This document shows positions 51,892 through 60,726 of a stretch of 63,674 nt of DNA, in pieces. The notes under the pieces are model-generated. The model ran no database searches and was not told the origin of the DNA. It worked only from the letters and a program-made list of their open reading frames with translations. A program made the position numbers and the translations under genes. Positions within the stretch are counted from its first letter, which is position 1. Every line of letters begins with the position of its first letter. The stretch comes from Gemmatimonadota bacterium (GTDB taxonomy: Bacteria > Gemmatimonadota > Gemmatimonadetes > Gemmatimonadales > GWC2-71-9): NCBI GenBank assembly GCA_003222035.1, contig QHUS01000056.1, forward strand, positions 2,578 to 66,251. The letters run 5' to 3'.

Positions 51892-52134
51892 ATGCCCGAC
51901 ATCACCCGGATCACACCAAAGCCCAACGGCCCCCTTGTCGTCGAAGGGCCGGTCAAGATCGTCACCCCGGACGGACGGGAGCTGGCGATACCACCCCGGA
52001 AGGACGGTCGACCGGCGGAAGTCGTTGTCCTGTGCCGTTGTGGGGGCTCGGCGACCAAGCCGTTTTGTGACGGAACTCACAAGCGGAACGGCTTTTGCGA
52101 TGCCCCCGCGGGAGGCTCCGCTCCCACGGTTTAA
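51892..52134 (+). CDS. CDGSH iron-sulfur domain protein
   Basis: An 80-residue protein with the full 2Fe-2S ligand set C48, C50, C59 and H63 in CRCGGSATKPFCDGTHKRNG. Single-CDGSH proteins move electrons or clusters, like mitoNEET. There is no membrane anchor. ATG 51892 lies only 7 nt after a TATAGT that could be a -10, so the message may be leaderless. Confidence 0.9.
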   Translation: MPDITRITPKPNGPLVVEGPVKIVTPDGRELAIPPRKDGRPAEVVVLCRCGGSATKPFCDGTHKRNGFCDAPAGGSAPTV

Positions 52135-52246
52135 GCAGGGGGTATTATGTTGTCACCGTCCCGGGCGGGGGCGAACGGGGGGAGCCGCCCCTGACCGCAG
52201 GCGATGCCGTACGCCCCCCTGCCCTGCCCCCGAACGGAGGAGCGCA

Positions 52247-52423
52247 ATGGCGAAGGCTGGAAAGGCCCCGATGGCAGCGGATGAGGGCTACTGCGTGAAG
52301 TGCAAGGCCAAGCGCAAGATTTCGAACCCCCAGCAGGTGAAGATGGCCAACGGCCGGCCCGCGCTGAAGGGCGTATGCCCGGTGTGCGGCACGGGGATGT
52401 TCAAGATCCTGCCGCCGAAGTAA
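52247..52423 (+). CDS. DUF5679 zinc-ribbon small protein
   Basis: A 58-residue protein with two Cys pairs (YCVKCKAKRKISNP and GVCPVCGTGMFKI) forming a zinc ribbon, and a basic centre. It matches DUF5679, a small family of unknown function that includes proteins near topoisomerases. GGAGGAG lies 4-5 nt before ATG 52247, and a strong terminator follows. Confidence 0.85.
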   Translation: MAKAGKAPMAADEGYCVKCKAKRKISNPQQVKMANGRPALKGVCPVCGTGMFKILPPK

Positions 52424-52444
52424 GCCGCCCACAGACGACCACAT

Positions 52445-52474
52445 GAGCCCCCGGTCCCCCGGGGGCTCTTCGTT
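52445..52474 (+). terminator. Rho-independent-type terminator after DUF5679 gene
   Basis: A 10-bp GC-rich stem (52445-52454 with 52459-52468) with loop TCCC is followed by TTCGTT. The strongest terminator in the window; it overlaps the end of the convergent HmuY-like gene by two bases. Confidence 0.8.
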
Positions 52475-53087
52475 ATGGAGAAGGCGACGGTGCGTGGGAC
52501 TGCGGCCCGACCCGAGGGGTGCCATTCCCCTGATATGCGTACCGGAACGTGATGCACGCCGTGCCCACATCCTTGCAGTAGTACGCGAGCAACTCGAGCT
52601 TCGCGTACCTCCCGTCGGCCGTCCGGACTCCATACACATGGCGTTTGGATGTGAGCAGGTGGGTCAGCATGCTGTAGCCGTACCACTTCCCCACGCCGGG
52701 GTTGGTGGTGTCCGGTCCGGTCGTGTTAGGGAGGTACCCGCTCGCAGGGAGCTCCCGCACGGAGTCGAACGGCGCGGGCCCCAGATCGAGGATACCGCCG
52801 CCTGGTGCCGCGATCAGATGGAACCGGCGAAATGCGAGGTCCCAGCCGCCCGAGTCGACGACGGCGCCGCGACCGAAATCGAACCGGCGCCACTGCTCCG
52901 TGCTCGATGCATCGAGGGTGTACGTCACCGCTCCGAGCAGGGTGTCCCCCGCCACCCGGGGATGCGGCGCCGTGAGTGCGTATGCGGGGAATTCCGGCTG
53001 CGCGAGCGAACCGATCAGCAGCGCGGCGATGAGCAGCACGAAGGCGAGACCCACGACGAGCACCAGGATGGGTGGCCGGGTGCTCAC
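52473..53087 (-). CDS. HmuY-like exported protein
   Basis: A 204-residue protein with an N-terminal hydrophobic anchor (ILVLVVGLAFVLLIAALLIG) and a domain with GWDLAFRRFHLIAAPGGGI, YGYSMLTHLLTSKRHVYGV, TADGRYAKLELLAYYC and ITFRYAYQ. These match the HmuY family, whose founding members capture heme. The heme ligands are not certain here. Start GTG 53087 shares GTGA with the stop of the P5C dehydrogenase gene, an unexpected partner. Confidence 0.72.
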   Translation of the reverse strand: MSTRPPILVLVVGLAFVLLIAALLIGSLAQPEFPAYALTAPHPRVAGDTLLGAVTYTLDASSTEQWRRFDFGRGAVVDSGGWDLAFRRFHLIAAPGGGILDLGPAPFDSVRELPASGYLPNTTGPDTTNPGVGKWYGYSMLTHLLTSKRHVYGVRTADGRYAKLELLAYYCKDVGTACITFRYAYQGNGTPRVGPQSHAPSPSP

Positions 53088-54712
53088 GCCTCCGCCATGA
53101 ACGGGTATCCGAAGCTCCGCGGTGGGATGAAGTTCTCCTTCACCGCGCGCGGGCTTGCCCACCGCACCAGATTCAGCAGGCTTCCCGCCTTGTCGTTGGT
53201 TCCGCTCGCGCGTGCACCACCGAACGGCTGCTGGCCCACTACGGCGCCCGTGGGCTTGTCGTTCACGTAGAAGTTGCCCGCGGCGTAGCGGAGTGCCTCC
53301 TGCGCTTGCGCCACGGCACCGCGATCCTGCGCGAAGACGGCACCCGTGAGCGCGTAGGGGGACGTCTGATCCACCAGTCGCAGCGTCTCCACCCAATGCG
53401 TCGCGGGGTATGCATGGACCGTCAGGACCGGGCCGAAGATCTCTTCGCACATCGTGCGATATGCCGGGTCCTGGACCTCGAGGACGGTAGGCTCGATGAA
53501 GTAGCCGTCGGTGTCGTCGGCGCCGCCTCCGTATAGCACCTTCACCCCGGACGCCCGCTTGGCGGCATCGATGTAACCGCGGATCTTGTCGAACGCCTTC
53601 CGGTCGATCACCGCGCCCATGAAGTTGCGGAAGTCCGCCGGGTCGCCAACTTTCACCTCGGCGAGCATCGCCAGGAGCCGCTCGCGGACGGCCGGCCAGA
53701 GCGTGTCGGGGACGTAGGCTCGTGAGGCCGCGCTGCACTTCTGTCCTTGATACTCGAACGCGCCGCGCAGCATCCCGGTCGCGAGCACGTCGGCGTCGGC
53801 GCTCGCGTGCGCGAGGATGAAGTCTTTCCCGCCCGTTTCGCCCACGAGCCGTGGATAGGTCGCGTACGACGTCAGATTGGCCGACGCCTGCTTCCACAGG
53901 GTCTGGAACACCTCCGTCGACCCGGTGAAGTGGATCCCGGCGAAGGCCCGGTCGGCGAGCAGGCGCTCCGACACCTGCACCGAGGGGCCGGGGACGAAGT
54001 TGATCACACCGGGCGGCAGACCGGCCTCCGCCAGCAGCCGCATGATGAAATAGTTCGACAGCGCCGCCGTGCCCGCGGGCTTCCACACGACGGTGTTACC
54101 CATGATTGCGGGGGCGGTGGGCAGATTGCCCCCGATGGACGTGAAGTTGAAGGGCGTGATCGCGTACACGAACCCTTCGAGCGGGCGATAATCGAGGTAG
54201 TTCCATACACCCGCGACGGACAACGGCTGCTCCGCGTAGATCCGTTCGGCGTACTGCACATTGAATCGAAAGAAATCGATCAATTCGCATGCGGCGTCGA
54301 TTTCCGCCTGGTGTGCCGTCTTCGATTGCCCGAGCATGGTCGCGCCGTTCACCAGCGGCCGATAGCGCGTAGCCAGCAGGTCCGCGGCCTTGAGGAACAC
54401 CGCGGCCCGCCGCTCGAACGCCCAGCCCGACCAGTCGTGCCAGGCCTCCCGGGCGGCCGCGATCGCCGCCTCGACCTCAGCAGGCCCGGCTTGATGCGCC
54501 TTGGCCAGGACATGGCGATGGCAATGGGGCATGACCACGTCCACGGTCCGACCGGTCCGGACCTCTTTGCCGCCGATGACCAGCGGGATCTCCAGCTGAC
54601 GACTGGACATGTCTTTCAGCGTTCGCTTGAGCTCGACCCGCTCGGGCGAACCGGGGGCGTAGCCCAGGACGGGCTCGTTGACGGGTGTTGGGATCTTGGG
54701 GCTGACGTTCAT
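53084..54712 (-). CDS. pruA: 1-pyrroline-5-carboxylate dehydrogenase (L-glutamate gamma-semialdehyde dehydrogenase)
   Basis: A 542-residue aldehyde dehydrogenase that finishes proline catabolism to glutamate. Catalytic Cys is in GQKCSAASRAYV, the glutamate in VGETGGKDF, and FTGSTEVF and NFYVNDKPTGAVVGQQPFGG complete the signature. The N-terminus (NEPVLGYAPGSPERVELKRT) is that of the monofunctional ALDH4 branch, not PutA. No proline dehydrogenase gene is in the window. Confidence 0.95.
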   Translation of the reverse strand: MNVSPKIPTPVNEPVLGYAPGSPERVELKRTLKDMSSRQLEIPLVIGGKEVRTGRTVDVVMPHCHRHVLAKAHQAGPAEVEAAIAAAREAWHDWSGWAFERRAAVFLKAADLLATRYRPLVNGATMLGQSKTAHQAEIDAACELIDFFRFNVQYAERIYAEQPLSVAGVWNYLDYRPLEGFVYAITPFNFTSIGGNLPTAPAIMGNTVVWKPAGTAALSNYFIMRLLAEAGLPPGVINFVPGPSVQVSERLLADRAFAGIHFTGSTEVFQTLWKQASANLTSYATYPRLVGETGGKDFILAHASADADVLATGMLRGAFEYQGQKCSAASRAYVPDTLWPAVRERLLAMLAEVKVGDPADFRNFMGAVIDRKAFDKIRGYIDAAKRASGVKVLYGGGADDTDGYFIEPTVLEVQDPAYRTMCEEIFGPVLTVHAYPATHWVETLRLVDQTSPYALTGAVFAQDRGAVAQAQEALRYAAGNFYVNDKPTGAVVGQQPFGGARASGTNDKAGSLLNLVRWASPRAVKENFIPPRSFGYPFMAEA

Positions 54713-54815
54713 TCACTGAATCTAATTCGCTCTACGACGGTACGTTGTACGTGGAACGGGTCGTGTCCTAGAGCGTAGCGTCCTGGCGTCGGAACACTGA
54801 AACGTTCTATGACTG

Positions 54816-55295
54816 ATGACTATCGATCCCCGCACCCACATCGGTCACGTCCATCTGACTGTCTCCGACTTGGACCGCGCCCTTGCCTTCTACCGGGACG
54901 TGCTCGGGTTCGAGGTGACCAGCAGATACGGGAGAGACGCCGTGTTTCTCTCGGCCGGCAGCTATCATCACCACATCGGGCTCAACACGTGGGCAGGGCG
55001 GGGAGCACCGCGCCCGGCGCCAGGGACCACCGGCCTGTATCACTTCGCGATCCTCTACCCGGACCGAAGCACGCTCGCCGCGGCGGTGCGTCGCGTCCTC
55101 GACGCGGGAGTGCGGCTCGAGGGCGCGTCCGACCACGGGGTGAGCGAGGCGATTTACCTGCGCGACCCCGACGGGAATGGGGTGGAGCTGTATCGCGACC
55201 GACCGGAGAGCGAGTGGCGGCGGGCACCAGACGGCGGGATCGCGATGGAGACGCGGCCGCTTGATTTGGAGGGCCTACTTTCCGAGCCCGCCTAA
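54816..55295 (+). CDS. VOC family (glyoxalase/dioxygenase-like) metalloprotein
   Basis: A 159-residue protein with two beta-alpha-beta-beta-beta modules. Probable metal ligands are His in IGHVHLTVSD, His in LYHFAILYPD and Glu in GNGVELYRD, the CatE-like extradiol dioxygenase arrangement. Substrate unknown. It stands alone between divergent units. Confidence 0.85.
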   Translation: MTIDPRTHIGHVHLTVSDLDRALAFYRDVLGFEVTSRYGRDAVFLSAGSYHHHIGLNTWAGRGAPRPAPGTTGLYHFAILYPDRSTLAAAVRRVLDAGVRLEGASDHGVSEAIYLRDPDGNGVELYRDRPESEWRRAPDGGIAMETRPLDLEGLLSEPA

Positions 55296-55347
55296 GAGGG
55301 ACGTTCCGCAGCTATGGAGAGTCCCTCTCCCCGCTCGCATTTTTCTT

Positions 55348-56901
55348 TCAGCGTGTCCCTCTTACCAGCAGACTGTCGCTGACCTTGACCGCCTGAACGG
55401 GCGTCGCGGGCGTGCGCTCGCCGCGCGGAATCATCCCCGAGAGGTTCGCGAGCTCATAGGCCGCCACCGCCATGACCGCGGACGCCTGCGTCAGGTCCGC
55501 CGTGATGGCCTTGTCGTAGGTGTCGGACTGCGAGTGGTGGGTGTGGCCGTAGCCGCGCTCGAGCTGATTGAAGTTGAATCCCGGCACGCCGTACGGCAGG
55601 AACGAGAGGTGATCGGTGCCCCCCTTGTTCCGATTCACCACGGAGTCCGCGCCGAGGCGGGCGACGGGAGCGAGCAGCGCGCGCCACAGCCCTTCCAAGT
55701 CGGTCCGGCCTTGCAACGCCTGGCCCGTGATCGCGCCCGTCCCATTGTCCAGCACGATCACGGCCTGGATGGAATCGGCCTCAGCGGCGTGCGCCTCGGC
55801 GTATTTCTTCGAGCCGATGAGTCCCTGCTCTTCTCCGGTGAACAGCACGAACCGGATCGTGCGCTTCGGCTTGAGCCCCGAGCGCGCGATGACGCGCGCG
55901 GCTTCGAGGGTGCACATCGCGCCCGTGCCGTTGTCGGTGGTTCCCGTGCCCAGGTCCCACGAGTCGAGGTGCGCGCCCACGATGACGACCTGACCCGGCA
56001 GCTCGCTACCGCGCATCTCCGCGACCGTGTTCCACTGCGGCACGGAATCCCGGGTCAGCGTGTTCGTGATGTTCACGGCGAGGCGCGGGGTGGTCCCCGC
56101 CTGTAGCAAGCGATCGAACATCGCGTAGTCCTCGTGCGCGACCACGATCTGCGGCAGCGGCAGGATCCGGTTGGGCGAGCCGCTCATGTTGAGGAGCGCC
56201 TGCTCCTTGCCGGCGTCGAGCACGATGCCCAGTGCCCCGGCGCGTCGTAGCAGGTACGGCACGTCGTTCGCGAACTGCTGCATGTGTGCCCGGGTGACGG
56301 AGTCGGCGTCGCGGAAGGGCGCGAACGCGGTGCGAAGGAAGTCCCGCTGCTGCTGGGAATCGGCTGCGGTCATCGGCGGACCGTCGCCGTTCCAGACGAA
56401 TGACGGCGCCCGCGTCATGACCCACGCACCTTTCACCCGGCCGCGGTGCGCCGCGAAGCTGTCCGGTGTCGTGGCGTTGATGCGCACGATCGGGCCGTTC
56501 ACGGCCGCGCCGGCGCCATCCCTCCCCGTGCCGGGCGCCCACGCCCAGCTCGCCGCGGTCACGTCGTGGGCCCGTGGTGCCGTGAGACGCACACGCGTCG
56601 GTCCTCGCGTCCACGTCCCACCGAACCGCCAGGGCTCGAGCCGTCCCTCCAGACCGTAGGCCCGAAACCGCTCCAGCGTCCAGTCGTTCGCCCGGCGCGC
56701 CGCGGGCGATCCGGTGAGCCTGGGACCGATGACGTCGGTGAGGTACTGAAGATTCTGCATCACTTCGGAGCGGTTCAGCGCTTCGTCGATCAGGAGGCCC
56801 GCGCCGGTCGTGTCGACCGTCGGACCCTGCCCCGCCGCGGCCGTCGCGAGGATGGTGAGCGCGGCGAACGCGAATGTCGCCGCGAGGAGTGGAAGACGCA
56901 C
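55348..56901 (-). CDS. Exported M28 family metallopeptidase with PA-type insert
   Basis: A 517-residue carboxypeptidase-Q-like enzyme. Signal peptide (LAATFAFAALTILATAAAG), PA-like insert region (about 130-260), then a two-zinc site: GAHLDSWD, TDNGTGAMC, TGEEQGLIGSK, VIVLDNGTG and GYGHTHHSQSDTYDK provide His, Asp, Glu, Asp and His. It likely degrades peptides in the periplasm or outside the cell. Second M28 enzyme in the window. Confidence 0.9.
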   Translation of the reverse strand: MRLPLLAATFAFAALTILATAAAGQGPTVDTTGAGLLIDEALNRSEVMQNLQYLTDVIGPRLTGSPAARRANDWTLERFRAYGLEGRLEPWRFGGTWTRGPTRVRLTAPRAHDVTAASWAWAPGTGRDGAGAAVNGPIVRINATTPDSFAAHRGRVKGAWVMTRAPSFVWNGDGPPMTAADSQQQRDFLRTAFAPFRDADSVTRAHMQQFANDVPYLLRRAGALGIVLDAGKEQALLNMSGSPNRILPLPQIVVAHEDYAMFDRLLQAGTTPRLAVNITNTLTRDSVPQWNTVAEMRGSELPGQVVIVGAHLDSWDLGTGTTDNGTGAMCTLEAARVIARSGLKPKRTIRFVLFTGEEQGLIGSKKYAEAHAAEADSIQAVIVLDNGTGAITGQALQGRTDLEGLWRALLAPVARLGADSVVNRNKGGTDHLSFLPYGVPGFNFNQLERGYGHTHHSQSDTYDKAITADLTQASAVMAVAAYELANLSGMIPRGERTPATPVQAVKVSDSLLVRGTR

Positions 56902-56923
56902 GGGTGAATCCTCAAAGGAAGGG

Positions 56924-58045
56924 TTAGTTGATGGAGCGCTGCGCCGGAATCGGCAGCGTGATGGTCACCGTGGTCCCGGTCTCGACCTTGGAATCTATGG
57001 CGATGCTCCCGGCGAACATGTTTCGCACGACGTTCTGCACGACCACCAGCCCCATCCCGCTGCCCTCGCCAAACGCCTTGGTCGTGAAGCCGGGCTCGAA
57101 GATCCGCTCCAGGTCGTGGGACGGGATTCCGACCCCGGAATCCCGCACCGTGAGGCGAAGGGTGCTCCCCACCTGACTAAGGCCCACCCGAATGGGCGCC
57201 GGCCGGGTGGCCATCGCGTCCGCCGCGTTCCGGATCAGGTTGACCAACAGATCATACAGAGCATTGGGATCACCCTTGAGAAAGACGACGTCGATCGTGG
57301 AATCGAACTCCAGGGGGATCTTCTTCTCCTTGAGCACGCGGCTTTCGAGCGTGCAGCAGGAGCGGACGACGCGCACGGCGTCGAACCGCTCCGAGCGCGC
57401 GAGGGCGCCGCGGGCCCGGTCCTTGATGGCGCGCAGGAAGCTCACCGCGCGGTCGATGTCCTCCACCACCTGGCCTAGCTCGTCGAGCAGCTCCAGCCGA
57501 CGGCCCGCCGCGACTTCCGTCCAGCGCCCGAGCGATTCCATCGCCAGCTGCAGGCCGGCGCGCGCCGCGGTGAGCGGGTTCGACAATTCGTGCGCGATGA
57601 CGCCCGGCAGGGTCGTGATGTCCTGAAGCGGGTCGGCCCGGCCGGCCGGTGACTGCGCCGGCGTCGGCTCGCGCCGATCGAGCAAACCGAGGCAGAGTCC
57701 CGCGAGCTCGAGGGTGAGGCGGTCGCGGCTGCGACGCTCCCGGCCTTCGGGTGGAGGGGCCGGGGGCCGGGTGCGTACCGGCGCTACCACCCAGGGGCCC
57801 TCGGTCGCCGAGCGGGACCCCACCCAGCGGCTTCCCTGCACGATGGCGATGTTCCAGCGACGCAGGGTGGCGTCCACGTCCAGCTTGGAGGCGTGGTGGG
57901 TAGGGGTCGGATCGCTCGAGGCCTGAGGCTCGAGCTCGGCACGCGGCGACACCTCCCAGACCGTCACGGGACGGCCACCAAGCGCGGCGCTCGCCTGGCG
58001 AAGGATTTCGCGCCGGCCTTCGAGGAATGGTTCCGGCAGGGTCAC
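56924..58045 (-). CDS. Soluble sensor histidine kinase
   Basis: A 373-residue kinase with an unrecognised ~140-residue N-terminal domain, a HisKA box (GVIAHELSNPLTAARAG) and HATPase motifs NLIRNAADAM, DSGVGIPSH and GSGMGLVVVQ. No membrane segment. GTG 58045 has GGGAG 5-6 nt upstream; a GTG at 58063 is an alternative. No response regulator is adjacent on this strand. Divergent from the nagB-like operon. Confidence 0.85.
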   Translation of the reverse strand: MTLPEPFLEGRREILRQASAALGGRPVTVWEVSPRAELEPQASSDPTPTHHASKLDVDATLRRWNIAIVQGSRWVGSRSATEGPWVVAPVRTRPPAPPPEGRERRSRDRLTLELAGLCLGLLDRREPTPAQSPAGRADPLQDITTLPGVIAHELSNPLTAARAGLQLAMESLGRWTEVAAGRRLELLDELGQVVEDIDRAVSFLRAIKDRARGALARSERFDAVRVVRSCCTLESRVLKEKKIPLEFDSTIDVVFLKGDPNALYDLLVNLIRNAADAMATRPAPIRVGLSQVGSTLRLTVRDSGVGIPSHDLERIFEPGFTTKAFGEGSGMGLVVVQNVVRNMFAGSIAIDSKVETGTTVTITLPIPAQRSIN

Positions 58046-58112
58046 CGCGGCTCCCAGGCACACCCCAACGCGACCGTAGGGCGAACGGGCCGGCGATCAC
58101 GCGGGAAATTCG

Positions 58113-58141
58113 TTGGCATCGGGGGGCGCGCTTTACATATG
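58113..58141 (+). promoter_or_regulatory. Predicted promoter for nagB-PIG-L operon
   Basis: TTGGCA (58113-58118) is followed, after 15 or 17 nt, by TACATA (58134-58139) or CATATG (58136-58141). It lies 136-164 nt before the chosen start and immediately before an inverted repeat. Consensus match only. Confidence 0.45.
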
Positions 58142-58191
58142 CGACAAACCCAATTGTTCGTCAAGCAACTTCAAAATCGATTGGTTGTCGC
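58141..58191 (+). promoter_or_regulatory. 12-bp inverted repeat in nagB leader, candidate operator or RNA hairpin
   Basis: GCGACAA (58141-58147) plus CCAAT (58150-58154) pairs with ATTGG plus TTGTCGC (58180-58191), with a 2-nt bulge. It starts at the end of the predicted -10, where a repressor site or a 5' leader hairpin could act. Confidence 0.4.
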
Positions 58192-58276
58192 CCCCACCGC
58201 GTCGCTCGCACGAGTCGTCGTGGCGCCGCATTACCCCCGGGCGCCGCGGCGAGGCTTATTGTATCGGGAGGGAACG

Positions 58277-60259
58277 TTGGCCAATAAACGAAAGGTACTT
58301 CAGGTGACGCGGTCCAAGGCTTCCGGGTCCTCTCCCTCCCCTACGTCCCCGCCCCTCCACGGGCTGCGCGACCATCGTTCCTCGCGCGGCCCGATCGAAG
58401 GTTCGCGCGATCGCGAGCACATCCCTACCGTCGTCGTCCCGGATCACGACGACCTCGCACTGCGGCTCGCCGATCACATCGTCGAGGTGGTCGCTCGCGA
58501 GACGGCCGCGAAGGGGCGCTGCGTGCTGGGGCTTGCCACCGGGAGCACCCCACTCGGGATCTACCGTGAGCTGATCCGCCGCCATCAGGCGGGTGAGGTG
58601 GACTTCTCGCGCGTCGTGACGTTCAATCTGGACGAGTACTACCCCATGCCGGCGGACAGCCCCCACAGCTATCACCGGTACATGTGGGAGAACTTATTCG
58701 CGTACATCAACGTCCCTCCCGAGCACGTGCACATCCCCGACGGCAGCGTGCCGCGGGAGCGCCTGGCGGAGCACTGCGCCGCGTACGAACGGGCCATCGG
58801 CGACGCCGGGGGGATCGACTTCCAGATGCTGGGGATCGGGAAGAGCGGGCATATCGGCTTCAACGAGCCGGGCTCGTCGCCCGACGAACGCACACGCCTG
58901 GCGACGCTCGACACGGTGACCCGCATGGATGCCGCGGCCGAGTTCTTCGGTGAGGACAACGTGCCGCGGGAGGCGATCACGATGGGGGTCGCCACGATTC
59001 TCGAGGCCCGCGAGATCGCGTTGATCGCGACCGGAGAGCACAAGTCGGAGATCGTGGCCCGCGCGGTCGAGGGCGAAGTGTCCCAGGACGTGGCCGCGAC
59101 CTTCCTGCAAGGTCACGCCAACGCCACGGCCTACCTCGACAGCGCCGCCGCGGCGGAGCTGACGCGCATCAAGACCCCCTGGGTCTTGGGGCACGTCGAG
59201 TGGACGCCGGCCCTCACGGAGCGCGCGGTGGTCTGGCTCGCCGAGCAGACCGGGAAGGCGATCCTCAAGCTCACGGCGCGCGACTACACGGAGCACCACC
59301 TGAGCCCGCTGCTCGCCAAGCACGGCGCGGCGGGACCGATCAACGGCACCGTCTTCAACCGGCTGCGTGACAAGATCCGCGGGCGCCGCAAGCTGCCGTC
59401 ACGCAAACCGGTGCTGGTCTTCTCGCCACACCCGGACGATGACGTGATCTCGATGGGCGGGCTGCTCCGCAAGCTGTGGGAAAACGAGAACGCGATCGTG
59501 GTCGCTTACATGACGAGCGGCAACATCGCGGTGTTCGACCACGACGTGCGGCGCCACCTCGACTTCGTCGAGCGGGCGGCGGCTACGCTTGGTATCGAGC
59601 GCGCCGCGGCCCGGCGCGTGCGCGCCGAGGTGGAGGCGAGCTTCGAGCGCAAAGCCCCCGGCGACGTGGATCTCCCGGCGGTGCAGGACCTGAAGCGGGT
59701 GATCCGAGAGTCGGAAGCCGTGTCGGCGCTCGAGTCGGTGGGCCTCCCGCCAAGCGCGGCCCGGTTTCTCAACCTGCCGTTCTATCGCACCGGAGAGGTC
59801 CGCAAGCACCCGATCGGCCCGGAGGATGTGGCCATCGTGCGGCAACTCCTCACGGACGTGCGTCCCGAGCTCGTGTTCGCCGCGGGCGACCTGTCCGACC
59901 CGCACGGCACCCATCGGATGTGTCTCGCCGCCGTCGCGCGGGCGCTCGAGCAATACGACGCCCCGGCACCGGAGGTCTGGCTGTACCGAGGTGCGTGGCA
60001 GGAATGGTCGCTCACCGATTCGGACGTGCTGGTGCCCCTCTCCCAGGACGAGCTGCGCGCCAAGATCTTCGCGATCTTCAAGCACCAGTCCCAGAAGGAC
60101 ACCGCGCCCTTCCCGGGCGGGCACGACGACCGCGAGTTCTGGCAGCGGGTGGAAGCGCGCAATCTCGAGACGGCGGCGCGGGCCGACCGGCTCGGGTTGC
60201 CGGAGTACTTCGCGATGGAGGCATACCGGATCCTCGCACCACAGGAGGCCGAGCGATGA
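58277..60259 (+). CDS. Glucosamine-6-phosphate deaminase (NagB) fused to PIG-L family deacetylase
   Basis: A 660-residue two-domain protein. Residues ~60-330 are NagB-like (GLATGSTPLGIYRELI, VTFNLDEYYP, IGKSGHIGFNEPGSS). The E. coli D141 position holds Ser in KSGH while H143 and E148 equivalents remain. Residues ~375-650 are PIG-L/LmbE-like with VFSPHPDDDVISMGG and DPHGTHRMC for zinc. The fusion would couple N-deacetylation with deamination of amino sugars (inference); it is known in Bacteroidota. TTG 58277 was chosen because GGGAGGG lies 4 nt upstream. Its stop overlaps DUF1097 (ATGA). Confidence 0.85.
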   Translation: MANKRKVLQVTRSKASGSSPSPTSPPLHGLRDHRSSRGPIEGSRDREHIPTVVVPDHDDLALRLADHIVEVVARETAAKGRCVLGLATGSTPLGIYRELIRRHQAGEVDFSRVVTFNLDEYYPMPADSPHSYHRYMWENLFAYINVPPEHVHIPDGSVPRERLAEHCAAYERAIGDAGGIDFQMLGIGKSGHIGFNEPGSSPDERTRLATLDTVTRMDAAAEFFGEDNVPREAITMGVATILEAREIALIATGEHKSEIVARAVEGEVSQDVAATFLQGHANATAYLDSAAAAELTRIKTPWVLGHVEWTPALTERAVVWLAEQTGKAILKLTARDYTEHHLSPLLAKHGAAGPINGTVFNRLRDKIRGRRKLPSRKPVLVFSPHPDDDVISMGGLLRKLWENENAIVVAYMTSGNIAVFDHDVRRHLDFVERAAATLGIERAAARRVRAEVEASFERKAPGDVDLPAVQDLKRVIRESEAVSALESVGLPPSAARFLNLPFYRTGEVRKHPIGPEDVAIVRQLLTDVRPELVFAAGDLSDPHGTHRMCLAAVARALEQYDAPAPEVWLYRGAWQEWSLTDSDVLVPLSQDELRAKIFAIFKHQSQKDTAPFPGGHDDREFWQRVEARNLETAARADRLGLPEYFAMEAYRILAPQEAER

Positions 60260-60726
60260 ATGCCATGACGGCACGAGGGTTGGGTCTAGCGGCAGTGGTG
60301 GCCGTATGGACGGCGATTTCCGGGATGGCGAGGGTGAATCTCTCCTTATGGCCGGTGATCGTCGGCTTAGGCTGCGCGCTGGCGGCGGGTGGTGGCGTCC
60401 CGGGATTGCAAAGGACGCTCGCCGGCACCATCTCGGGCGTGGTGTGGGCGATCGTCGCTCACGCCGTGACCCGGGCGCTGGGAGGACAGGACCTGGTCCA
60501 GGCCCTGGTGTTGGGCGCCGCGGCGTTCGCGATGGTGTTGCAGGCACAGTACCTGCCAATCCTTTCCTACACGGGCGGCGCGGTGGCCGGAGCCGGCGTT
60601 GCGCTGGGTCTGCGGGCCACCACGCTCGAGGGCGGCGTGCGGGTCGCGATTGCGCTCGCGATCGGGGCGGTGCTCGCCTTTGCCGCCGAGCGGATCACGC
60701 GGGCCCTGCCTTCGGGACGCGCGTGA
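60256..60726 (+). CDS. DUF1097-like integral membrane protein
   Basis: A 156-residue protein with about five membrane segments (LGLAAVVAVWTAISGMA, LWPVIVGLGCALAAGGG, ALVLGAAAFAMVLQAQYL, GVRVAIALAIGAVLAFAAE), similar to DUF1097/YcdZ-type small membrane proteins. It sits between a nagB-like enzyme and a histidine kinase, overlapping both by 4 bp, and could be the sensor's membrane partner or a transporter. Function unknown. Confidence 0.7.
   Translation: MNAMTARGLGLAAVVAVWTAISGMARVNLSLWPVIVGLGCALAAGGGVPGLQRTLAGTISGVVWAIVAHAVTRALGGQDLVQALVLGAAAFAMVLQAQYLPILSYTGGAVAGAGVALGLRATTLEGGVRVAIALAIGAVLAFAAERITRALPSGRA

Noticed and set aside
54713-54815. Operator or terminator between pruA and the VOC gene
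   Set aside because: Only imperfect partial repeats (CTCTACG / AGAGCGTAG) were seen, not enough to call a site.
58045-58276. An N-terminal extension of the NagB-PIG-L protein upstream of 58277
   Set aside because: The frame is open but has no domain similarity, and a Shine-Dalgarno and TTG at 58277 plus a promoter at 58113 argue for a leader region.
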